This document shows positions 26,590-33,592 of a stretch of 53,589 bases of DNA, in pieces. The notes beneath the pieces were generated by a model, which was given only the letters and a program-made list of their open reading frames with translations, was not told the origin of the DNA and ran no database searches. The stretch covers positions 1 through 53,589 of the forward strand of contig CAZFOB010000022.1 in the NCBI GenBank assembly GCA_964520325.1. Reading direction: 5' to 3'. Within the stretch, counting starts at the first letter, position 1. Each line of letters opens with the position of its first letter. Made by a program: the position numbers and the translations under genes. This stretch comes from CAZFOB01 sp964520325. GTDB taxonomy: Bacteria > Actinomycetota > JAICYB01.

Positions 26590-26826
26590 TCACGCCCGAT
26601 CGCGAAGTGCAGACTCTCCTGACAGCCGGGCGCAATTGGCACAGCAGAACATGGAATCGTTCGACTCAAGCCCGTGTCCGACTATGCGACATCCGCAATG
26701 GCCACATGTGGGCGCGAGGGCATGGATCGCACACTCGAAGCTGTCGAACACGTGGGCGTTGCCATCCTTGCGGATGATTTCGAACGACTTGTCGTAATCG
26801 TTCCCACACACTTCGCACGTGGCCAT
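26590..26826 (-). CDS. Small Cys-rich metal-binding protein (prokaryotic metallothionein-like)
   Basis: The product is 78 aa with nine cysteines and several histidines: TCEVCGNDYD, FECAIHALAPTCGHCGCR and MFCCANCARL. The arrangement resembles zinc-ribbon or prokaryotic metallothionein-like proteins. A metal-buffering or thiol role is likely, but the exact family is not certain. It heads a small minus-strand pair with the basic protein downstream. Confidence 0.75.
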   Translation of the reverse strand: MATCEVCGNDYDKSFEIIRKDGNAHVFDSFECAIHALAPTCGHCGCRIVGHGLESNDSMFCCANCARLSGESALRDRA

Positions 26827-26846
26827 GGCTCACCTTGCCTATCGGG

Positions 26847-28196
26847 CTACTCTTCGACGCTTCTCGTCGGCACCGGACCTTCCGTCCATTGGGGGCTCGT
26901 CGTCTCGTAGAGCTTGTCGTATAGGAACCGACCGGCCTCCTCGTCGTAATCCACCAGCTTCGGGAACGCGATCGGGCGCGGCGACGGGCACGTTCCGGAC
27001 ACGTGGGATGCGAGTTCGCGCGCGAAGGACTCGACCAGGCTCAAGGTCAACAGCTTGGTGCCGGTGGGCAGCGCGCACTTCTGTCCGTCAGTGACCCGAT
27101 CGGCGTGTGCGAGCACCTCTCCGAGATTCCCCGCGTCGCCGACCCCATCGTGCAGAGCCGTGATGATCTCATTGATCCCACCCGAATGAAGCTTGCACGA
27201 AGGGCACTGTGCGCACGATTCGACGTGCAGGAAGCGTGAATAGTGCCGCGCGACCTCGACCATGCACGCCGATTCGTCGAAAACCGCGAAACCGCCGGCA
27301 CCCAGTCCTGTGCCCGCACGGCGCATCGCGTCGAAGTCGAGCGGGAGGTCGAGCTGCTCGGGGCCGATCACCGTGCTCGATGCGCCGGGAACGATGGCCT
27401 TGATCGCCCCGCCGTGGCGTGTTCCGCCCGCGCATCCGTTCACCAGCTCAGCCAGCGGCGTTCCGAGTGGCAGCTCGAACACGCCCTCGCGCGCGACGTC
27501 ACCGGCGACGGTGAACAGCATCGTGCCCGGCGAATCCGGCGTGCCTGTGGATCTGAACCAGTCCGGGCCGAGCGACACGATCGCCGGCACGTTCGCAAGT
27601 GTCTCGACGTTGTTGACCAGCGTGGCGTTCGGCACCGACGCGGTGCCGAAGAGGCCCTGCATGAACGGACGGATCTCTCGCGGGAACGCTCCACGGCCTT
27701 CGATCACGCCGAGCATCCCCGTTTCCTCGCCGAACAGATACCGATCGGGGCCACGGACGATCTCCACGGTGAGCCCTTCGAGGATCCCGCCATCCCGCAT
27801 CTCGGTGCTTGCTCGAACGATGGCTTCCTCCTCGAGGGTGAACTCCTCCTTCAGTCCCACGTACGCCGTCGTCGCACCCACCGTCCGAGCCGCAATGGCC
27901 AGCCCCTCGAGGACGGCGTAAGGGTTGCGGCGCATCAGGAAGCGGTCTTTGAACGTCGCCGGTTCTCCTTCAGCTCCATTGGCGACGACGAAGTGCTGCC
28001 CGGGGACGTCGATAACCGACCTCCATTTCGTGCCCGTGGGAAATCCCGCACCGCCACGGCCGCGAAGCCCGCTCTTGGAGATCAGCTCTACGACACGGTC
28101 AGGCCCGAGGCTCCGAGCGCGCCCGATGCCGCGGCCGCCTCCGGCCGCGACGTAGGCACGAAGCGTTGACCGGGCCTCGGACAGCCGAGACTCCAT
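26847..28196 (-). CDS. Stand-alone NuoF-like NADH-binding flavoprotein
   Basis: The product, 449 aa, is related to the 51-kDa subunit of complex I and to hydrogenase/formate dehydrogenase diaphorase subunits. SGLRGRGGAGFPTGTKW binds FMN/NADH, and GAEGEPATFKDRFLM and YLFGEETGMLGVIEGR follow. The C-terminal iron-sulfur region SCAQCPSCKLHSGG plus a later cysteine (DGQKCALP) can bind a [4Fe-4S] cluster. No NuoE, NuoG or hydrogenase gene is near, so its electron partner is unknown. Confidence 0.85.
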   Translation of the reverse strand: MESRLSEARSTLRAYVAAGGGRGIGRARSLGPDRVVELISKSGLRGRGGAGFPTGTKWRSVIDVPGQHFVVANGAEGEPATFKDRFLMRRNPYAVLEGLAIAARTVGATTAYVGLKEEFTLEEEAIVRASTEMRDGGILEGLTVEIVRGPDRYLFGEETGMLGVIEGRGAFPREIRPFMQGLFGTASVPNATLVNNVETLANVPAIVSLGPDWFRSTGTPDSPGTMLFTVAGDVAREGVFELPLGTPLAELVNGCAGGTRHGGAIKAIVPGASSTVIGPEQLDLPLDFDAMRRAGTGLGAGGFAVFDESACMVEVARHYSRFLHVESCAQCPSCKLHSGGINEIITALHDGVGDAGNLGEVLAHADRVTDGQKCALPTGTKLLTLSLVESFARELASHVSGTCPSPRPIAFPKLVDYDEEAGRFLYDKLYETTSPQWTEGPVPTRSVEE

Positions 28197-28205
28197 CGGT
28201 GCTTG

Positions 28206-28625
28206 CTATCCGTTGGCCGGCGCTGCGCTGATGTCCGCGAGCGCCGATTTGGGGTCTCTGTCCTCGGCGAGGTCTCCGAGTGAGACGATCCCCACAGGTT
28301 GATCGTTCTCGATGACCGGTAACCGACGGATGGCCTTCTTTCGCATGATGTCGACGGCATCGTCGATCGGAGTTTCGGGCGACACCGTCGTGATCTCCTT
28401 GCTGCAAATCTCACTGAGCGATGTCGTTGCCAAATCGCGACCCTCCGCGGCGGCTCGAACCACGACGTCGCGGTCGGTGACGATGCCGCATATGGATTTT
28501 CCGTCCAGCACGATCACGTCGCCGATGTCGGAGTCGCGCATCGCTTTGGCTGCATCCGCCACCGATGAGTCAGCGCTTAACGTTACGGGACGCGTACTCA
28601 TTACTTCCGATACGAGCTTGGACAT
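28206..28625 (-). CDS. Tandem CBS-domain protein
   Basis: The product is 139 aa with two CBS motifs: VSEVMSTRPVTLSADSSVADAA ending GIVTDRDVVVRA, and ICSKEITTVSPETPIDDAV ending RLPVIENDQPVGIVSLGDLA. Such proteins usually bind adenosine nucleotides. A close paralogue, including the end ALADIS, is at 31152-31571. It lies nine bases downstream of no start but just before the NuoF-like gene, possibly in one transcript. Confidence 0.9.
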   Translation of the reverse strand: MSKLVSEVMSTRPVTLSADSSVADAAKAMRDSDIGDVIVLDGKSICGIVTDRDVVVRAAAEGRDLATTSLSEICSKEITTVSPETPIDDAVDIMRKKAIRRLPVIENDQPVGIVSLGDLAEDRDPKSALADISAAPANG

Positions 28626-28655
28626 TTCTTGCTCCCGTCTCTTTGTGTTGTGCGG

Positions 28656-28934
28656 CTATCCGGCCTGACGTATCGCGTCGATGAGATCCCATTTCCCCAT
28701 CCGCGAGCGGCCGGGAATTTCCTTTCTCTTCGCTACCTCGTAGATCTGCTGCCGGGTCCGGTCCTCTAGGGCGTGACCTGCCTTGCCCGCTCGCTTACGT
28801 GACGCAGCGGCCTGCTTGCCCATATCGCTTCGGACCGAAGCCGGCAGATGTGCGATGGTTCGCTTACTCCTCGCTGCGGTCTGCGCTTTGCGGATGTTCC
28901 GCCGCGCCGCCTGACGCTGCCTGGTCGATGCCAC
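28656..28934 (-). CDS. Small basic, SAP/Rho-N-like protein
   Basis: The product is 92 aa. The N-terminal half is strongly basic (RQRQAARRNIRKAQTAARSK). The C-terminal part, QQIYEVAKRKEIPGRSRMGK followed by WDLIDAIRQ, resembles Rho N-terminal/SAP helices that bind nucleic acid. GTG 28934 is chosen because AGAGGAGGTGAT, nearly the full 16S complement, lies eight bases upstream. Function is unknown; a nucleoid or plasmid-type association is possible. Confidence 0.75.
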   Translation of the reverse strand: MASTRQRQAARRNIRKAQTAARSKRTIAHLPASVRSDMGKQAAASRKRAGKAGHALEDRTRQQIYEVAKRKEIPGRSRMGKWDLIDAIRQAG

Positions 28935-29028
28935 GCGAATCACCTCCTCTGTGCCCGGATACCCGCGGCGAGAACCACGAAACTCGGAAGGGCCGTGACC
29001 AGCCCAAATAGCACCTTGGAGCCGACGC

Positions 29029-30339
29029 CTAGAACAACCCGAATGCGTAGAACGCAGCAAAGGCGAGGAAGAAGAGCGCCCCCACCAACGTCCCGGTGAT
29101 CGCCACGGGTCCCGGACGAAGCACGCGCGGGAGCTGCGTGCGGTTCAACATGAGCGTGAGGATCGCGACCACGGGGATATGGATAGCCTCGATCGCACCT
29201 GCCAGCTTGAGAAGACCGACCGGCTCGCCAGTGGACAGGTAGAGGACAGTCGGAGCGACCGCCAACAAGCCGATCACCGTCCAACGTTGGAAGCGGTCGC
29301 CGTCAAGCCAAACCTCCGGGAGATGCAGCGCGTCGCGCAGCTCCCGGGCTCCGGCTTGGAACATACGGCCGAACCCGTCCTGATCGGAAAGCAGGGTGTC
29401 CCAGAAACCCACGAACACCGCGAGGATCATGAACCAGAAGCCCGCTCGTCCCCAGACGTCGCCGAGCAAGCGCCCGAGCACGCTCGCCACCCGTTCCTCC
29501 TCGGGGACGAGGCCTTCCGGACGTAGGAGCTCGGCACCGAGGATCAAGAAGGCGAGAGCGATTACGAGCGTGCCGACCACGGCGATCGTGTTGTCGAGTG
29601 TCATCTGGCGGATCCACCCGCGCAGATGCTCGTTGCGTACCTCTTGATCGGCCTCGTGATCTTCGCGAGCACCCCGACCGTAGCCCTTGGCGGTGATCCA
29701 GAACGAATACCAGACCATGCCTGCTGCGCCCGAGAGCATGAAGCCGAGCCACGGTAGAACCTCTGCGATCTCGACATCGTCCGATATCCGTGGCGCGAGT
29801 CCGCGTGCGAGCTCTGGCACATCCGGCCCAACTGACAACGCTGCGGCGACCGACGCCGCCCCGAGCGCCAGCGCGAAGAAGATCGCCACCCGCTCGACGC
29901 CTTTGTACTTCCCCCCGACAACGAGAGCGGTCGACGCACCGATGGACGCGATGACCCATAGACGGATGTCGCCCGGAATCACGAGCACGAGGGCCGAAGC
30001 GGCCGCCCCGGCCAGCCCGGCGATCGTCGCGACCGCGACGATGAGTTGCGGCGCTACGATCGCCCACACCGCCCACCCTCGCGGACCGGGAAGGCTTGCG
30101 AAGCCTTGTACGAGGTTTGTGCCTGTGGAGACCGCGAAGCGACCGACCTCTCGGTTCACGAACCACTTGAGAGATACGGTGATGACCAGCGCCCAGAGCA
30201 GCGAATACCCGTACAGAGCGCCCACCCGCGGCGTGAACAGCAGCTCGCCCGAACCGGCCGCCGAGACCATCCACAGGAAGCCGGGTCCGAGCCACCGGAG
30301 CCGGGCCCATCCTTTGGGAGCTGCGGCGGTCATCGTCAC
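29029..30339 (-). CDS. Nramp-family-like metal transporter lacking the DPGN motif
   Basis: The product is 436 aa with about eleven membrane segments. It starts GPGFLWMVSAAGSGELLFTP, where canonical Nramp has the metal-binding DPGN; the second signature around MPH in TM6 is also replaced (GMVWYSFWITAKGYG). It therefore belongs to a divergent Nramp-related branch. Transport of Mn, Fe or Mg is possible but cannot be assigned. Confidence 0.8.
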   Translation of the reverse strand: MTMTAAAPKGWARLRWLGPGFLWMVSAAGSGELLFTPRVGALYGYSLLWALVITVSLKWFVNREVGRFAVSTGTNLVQGFASLPGPRGWAVWAIVAPQLIVAVATIAGLAGAAASALVLVIPGDIRLWVIASIGASTALVVGGKYKGVERVAIFFALALGAASVAAALSVGPDVPELARGLAPRISDDVEIAEVLPWLGFMLSGAAGMVWYSFWITAKGYGRGAREDHEADQEVRNEHLRGWIRQMTLDNTIAVVGTLVIALAFLILGAELLRPEGLVPEEERVASVLGRLLGDVWGRAGFWFMILAVFVGFWDTLLSDQDGFGRMFQAGARELRDALHLPEVWLDGDRFQRWTVIGLLAVAPTVLYLSTGEPVGLLKLAGAIEAIHIPVVAILTLMLNRTQLPRVLRPGPVAITGTLVGALFFLAFAAFYAFGLF

Positions 30340-30401
30340 GAGCTCACACGATCACCGCACACACATGGTCCCACGGCCCACACATCGAATGACACTCGGC
30401 G

Positions 30402-30596
30402 TCAGCCGCTGAGTTTGCGTACTTCGGGCAAGAGTTCCTTCGACGCCCAGTCGAAGGATGCGTCCTGCGCATCTGCACCGACCTGGACGAGAGCGACGTG
30501 CGTGAAGCCAGCGTCGACAAACTTCTTCACGGCAGTGACGTGCACTGCCACATCAGGACCGCAAGAGATCTGCGACCGCGCACCAGCGATTGTGGA
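30402..30596 (-). pseudogene. C-terminal fragment of an F420-dependent LLM-class oxidoreductase
   Basis: SQISCGPDVAVHVTAVKKF, AGFTHVALVQVGADAQ and ELLPEVRKL match the last 55-60 residues of F420-dependent luciferase-like oxidoreductases. The remaining 250 or so residues are absent. The following gap (30597-30742) holds no recognisable gene, so this is a decayed remnant. Confidence 0.8.
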
Positions 30597-30742
30597 GGCA
30601 AGTGTCGTCGTACGATCCGAACCCACACTTCCGTCATCGTCGACAACCTTCCGCGATGACGTGCGAAGGCATCGAGTCGGTCAAGCCTGGTGACACCACG
30701 TACAACCGCATCACGGTGAGCTCGACTGCGCTTCGTCATCGA

Positions 30743-31069
30743 TCAACCCTCGATTGTGAACATTTCCTCGACACCAGCCACGGCCAAGACTCGTCGGACC
30801 GCTTCTGACGGGCAGCGAAGTATCAGACAAGCATCGCGGTCGTTTACCCTCGACCTGGCATCGAGCAGACATCGGATGCCCGACGAATCGATGAATTCAA
30901 GGTCTTTCATGTCAATGACAAGGACACCCGCATCGCTGGCTTCGTCGAGGATCTGGCTGAGTGTCTGACAGACGTTGAGGTCGACTTCCCCTTGGAGAAT
31001 GATTTGCGCGTGCCCGTTTGACCGAACGGTCGACCAGCTGAGGATTCCCTCGGTGCCATCCATAGCCAT
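30743..31069 (-). CDS. STAS-domain anti-sigma-factor antagonist
   Basis: The product, 108 aa, is a single STAS domain. LQGEVDLNVCQTLSQIL and LEFIDSSGIRCLLDA carry the phosphorylatable serine motif (DSSG). These proteins release a sigma factor by binding a kinase/anti-sigma partner, as in SigB/SigF partner switching; no such partner is in the window. It fits the stress character of the neighbourhood. Confidence 0.9.
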   Translation of the reverse strand: MAMDGTEGILSWSTVRSNGHAQIILQGEVDLNVCQTLSQILDEASDAGVLVIDMKDLEFIDSSGIRCLLDARSRVNDRDACLILRCPSEAVRRVLAVAGVEEMFTIEG

Positions 31070-31151
31070 CCGAATACTCCTCCTCCCGAGGCCAGATAAG
31101 CCTCAAGGGATCCGGCGCGACGAGCAGCCGGTTCTCCCACTAGAGATGCGC

Positions 31152-31571
31152 CTACTTGTTGGGCGCCGCGACGCTGATGTCCGCGAGTGCCGAGTTCGGG
31201 TCGCGGCCCACAGCCAAGTCCCCGATCGACACGATCCCGACGGGCTTCCCGGCTTCCACGACGGGGAGGCGCCGGATCGCCTTCTGCCGCATCAGATCAA
31301 CAGCGGCCTGAATCGAGGTCTCTGGTGACACGGTCGCGACTTCCTGGCTCCAGATGTCGCTCAGTGGAGTGTTCGCGAGGTCCTTTCCTTCCGCGATCGC
31401 CCGCACGACAACGTCACGGTCGGTAACGATTCCGCATATACCCTTCCCGTCATTCACTATGACGTCCCCGATATCGGCAACCTGCATCACCTTGGCCGCA
31501 TCGATGATCGGTGCATCGGGACGCAAGCTCAATGGATCCATCGACATGACCTCGCTCACTTTCGTGGCCAT
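31152..31571 (-). CDS. Tandem CBS-domain protein (paralogue of 28206-28625)
   Basis: The product is 139 aa, with the same length and order as the other CBS protein: VSEVMSMDPLSLRPDAPIID, GICGIVTDRDVVVRAIAEG, AIRRLPVVEAGKPVGIVSIGD and an identical ending style ALADIS. ATG 31571 has AAGGTGAG upstream; an earlier start adds eleven unconserved residues. The two copies bracket the Nramp-like and STAS genes, suggesting a local duplication. Confidence 0.9.
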   Translation of the reverse strand: MATKVSEVMSMDPLSLRPDAPIIDAAKVMQVADIGDVIVNDGKGICGIVTDRDVVVRAIAEGKDLANTPLSDIWSQEVATVSPETSIQAAVDLMRQKAIRRLPVVEAGKPVGIVSIGDLAVGRDPNSALADISVAAPNK

Positions 31572-31630
31572 CACACTCACCTTTCGGCATCGGTCTGCTG
31601 TCAACTGTCCTGTTTCGTCTTGGGCACCTC

Positions 31631-31919
31631 CTAACGTCGGAGGATTAGTGCTGGCCCCTGCGGTGTCTGTTCTGCGTCGATAACGGTGTCCGCGAGGGGC
31701 TCGGCGAGTTCCGGGTCCACGCAGGGCGTTGTGCCCTCGGTCTCCACCACCTGATCGCCCTCGGCGGGCTCAGGCTTAAAGGTGATGTCGATCTCCAGAA
31801 TCTCATCCCGCCGTCCGTGGTCGGGTTCGGAAAAACGCGGACCACGAAGCTTTCAGGCACACCGTGTTGTTCTCGATGGTGTCCAGGGCGCTGGCAGCAC
31901 TGCTCGTCATCGAGAGCAT
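31631..31919 (-). pseudogene. HesB/IscA-like small protein gene with two frameshifts
   Basis: A strong ribosome site (GGAAGGAG) precedes ATG 31919. The frame reads MLSMTSSAASALDTI, then one base is missing and the next frame gives REQHGVPESFVVRVFPN. A second missing base, in a G run, leads to DEILEIDITFKPEPAEGDQV and ends PQGPALILRR. The three pieces line up with HesB-like proteins of about 95 aa. Two single-base deletions may be real decay or sequencing errors, as the rest is well preserved. Confidence 0.75.
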
Positions 31920-32182
31920 GGCGGCTCCTTCCGCTCGGCTGGGCGTTCTCCGACCCTACCCCGCTTTTTACAACGGGGGTCACCTCACCTCGTCATGGTT
32001 CGGGTCGCATCTGGGGCCGTGTTTCTTTCCCGCCAGCGCTCTTCCCTCAACCCTCCTCTGCCGCCCAACACAACCTGCATGCCAGGGGCTTTCAGGGCGT
32101 CGTTTTTTTTCTCTGGTTGGTATGCCCATCCCTCGAACGCGCAATCGCTGGCGAAGCAGGCACTCGCGGGCGGCCCGTCGAT

Positions 32183-32848
32183 TCAATAACCCGATGGGTC
32201 GTGCTCGGGCAGAAAGGGCCGACCTTGCTCGTCGGCGGCGTTCACACGCTCGGCTCCGGCACTCTCGAGCACCTGCAGGACCATCGATGCTTCGTTCTCA
32301 TCGTTCACGCGCACCTCGAGGAGGGTATCGAGCTCGCCAGCGAGCCGACTCTCGTCCATCATCTTCCCTGGATGATCAGCCGCCTCGATATTCCCTGGAT
32401 GCTCGGCCGCCTCGGCGCTGGGATTCATGGAGCCGCCGGCGACGGCTCCGGCAACCGCGCCACCAACGCCGAAGCACGCAGCGGTGATCAACAGCCGTCC
32501 GACGGGTGAGATCGCCGATTCGATCCCCCACCCCCAGATGGCACCGACGGCAAGCCCGATGAGCAGGCCGACGAGCGCCCCCAATATCGTCCCGATCGCG
32601 GCACCCTTGGCTTGTACGGACGTCATCAATCCGACGCCCGGACCGGCCATGCTATGAGTGACCTCGTCCTGCATCTCCTCCGCCATCCCCTCCGCGCGCA
32701 TATCGGCAACTCTGACGTCGCCGCGCTCGTTCGGCTTCACGAGCTTCAGGTGAGATCGCGGCAAGCCCCGGCATGCAAGGTCGTCGGCGACGCGCTTGGC
32801 GCGACGTTCGTCGTGGAACGCGGCAATGATCTCGAAGCTCCCGGCCAT
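32183..32848 (-). CDS. Stress protein with glycine-zipper membrane segment
   Basis: The product is 221 aa. The N-terminal 60 residues (EIIAAFHDERRAKRVADDLA) resemble the YflT/general-stress-protein-17M fold. A hydrophobic, glycine-rich stretch follows (AAIGTILGALVGLLIGLAVG, later ACFGVGGAVAGAVAGG), then an acidic tail ending in a second alpha-beta unit (LLEVRVNDENEASMVLQVLE). GGGGTAT at 32877-32871 on the minus strand resembles a SigB-type -10 but no matching -35 is visible. The upstream-adjacent 31984-32182 holds no gene I can support. Confidence 0.7.
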   Translation of the reverse strand: MAGSFEIIAAFHDERRAKRVADDLACRGLPRSHLKLVKPNERGDVRVADMRAEGMAEEMQDEVTHSMAGPGVGLMTSVQAKGAAIGTILGALVGLLIGLAVGAIWGWGIESAISPVGRLLITAACFGVGGAVAGAVAGGSMNPSAEAAEHPGNIEAADHPGKMMDESRLAGELDTLLEVRVNDENEASMVLQVLESAGAERVNAADEQGRPFLPEHDPSGY

Positions 32849-32931
32849 GGCTGTCCTCCTGATCGCCGACGACAGGTTGATACCCCACTCCTGGGAGGGT
32901 TATCCGGCACCCCCATCGGGAACGACAAATC

Positions 32932-33129
32932 GTGACGAACAAACACGTGTCGGCCCAGAAGAAAAAGGCGACAGCCGCCCGGGTCTGTCCTAACTGCGCG
33001 TTGATCTCGCCAGAGCCGGTCGAATGCTGTCCACGTTGTAACGCCCGGATAGCGATCGAGCACGACGACAACGTCATCGACAAGGCTGGAGCCGACTCCT
33101 TTCCCGCCAGCGACCCTCCGCCGCACTGA
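32932..33129 (+). CDS. Small zinc-ribbon protein with SFPASDPP tail
   Basis: The product is 65 aa. VCPNCALISPEPVECCPRC forms a CxxC-x12-CxxC-like zinc ribbon. The end DKAGADSFPASDPPPH carries the SFPASDPP motif seen at the C-terminus of many small actinobacterial and proteobacterial proteins of unknown function. The start is GTG 32932 with only a weak ribosome site. It is divergent from the stress gene at 32183-32848. Confidence 0.65.
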   Translation: MTNKHVSAQKKKATAARVCPNCALISPEPVECCPRCNARIAIEHDDNVIDKAGADSFPASDPPPH

Positions 33130-33139
33130 ACACACCCGC

Positions 33140-33158
33140 GGTACGGTTCTGCGGTACC
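33140..33158. repeat. Palindromic motif related to that at 45493-45543
   Basis: GGTTCTGCGGTACC at 33145-33158 matches 13 of 14 bases of GGTTCTGCGGAACC at 45493-45506. Here flanking GGTAC/GTACC also form an inverted repeat (33140-33144, 33154-33158). It lies just after the small zinc-ribbon gene and could be a terminator-like hairpin. Confidence 0.5.
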
Positions 33159-33299
33159 CAAGCAATTGCGCGCTGATTCCCCTAAGCAAGTACTCCGCGC
33201 TTGCGGAGCCTCTGCCTCGGGCTTCGCCGAAGCGATGGAGAAGGCGGTCGGCGGTCGTTATAGGGCGCCTGCGTTCCGCCGTGCGAAAATCTGGCGCAA

Positions 33300-33457
33300 T
33301 CAGCCGGAAGCGAGTGGCCCTGCTCGCTGGGCGGCCGCCAGACGCTGAACCCAATCGTGGGCAGTGGCGAAGGCCACGCGGGTGACCACGCCGAGCAAAA
33401 AGCGATGGACAGGTGCGTCTTGTCCGTGCCCGGTGGTCCCAGAAAGATCTCCTCAAC
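33300..33457 (-). pseudogene. Fragment of an IS21-family IstB ATPase gene
   Basis: On the minus strand, VEEIFLGPPGTDKTHLSIA matches the Walker A region of IstB. After a frameshift in a T run it continues FLLGVVTRVAFATAHDWVQR and LAAAQRAGPLASG before a stop, again IstB-like. The Walker A glycine is changed (TDKT for TGKT). The rest of the element, including any IstA gene and its ends, is missing. The remaining 33130-33592 shows only small hairpins (CTCCGC-GCTT-GCGGAG at 33192-33207) and no intact gene. Confidence 0.7.
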
Positions 33458-33592
33458 CGTCTCCGTGGGTAATCGCGACGTGAACCATGCCGACGGCGAC
33501 GCCACCTGCAACACCACCCAGCCTGCGGCTGTGTCGCGACAGCTCCTCCTGGATCCGTGCGACCCTCATCGGGTCGGCCTCCAGGCTCGTCG

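Noticed and set aside
30527..30740. Possible second fragment upstream of the LLM remnant
   Set aside because: The reading frames give no recognisable family and no ribosome site, so no gene is called.
31984..32182. T-run (eight T) at about 32102 as a terminator
   Set aside because: No stable GC stem directly before the T-run on the + strand and no + strand gene ending there.
33460..33592. Stretch reading RVARIQEELSRH on the minus strand next to the IstB fragment
   Set aside because: It looked protein-like but matches no family I know, and it ends in a stop after about 45 codons; left unannotated.
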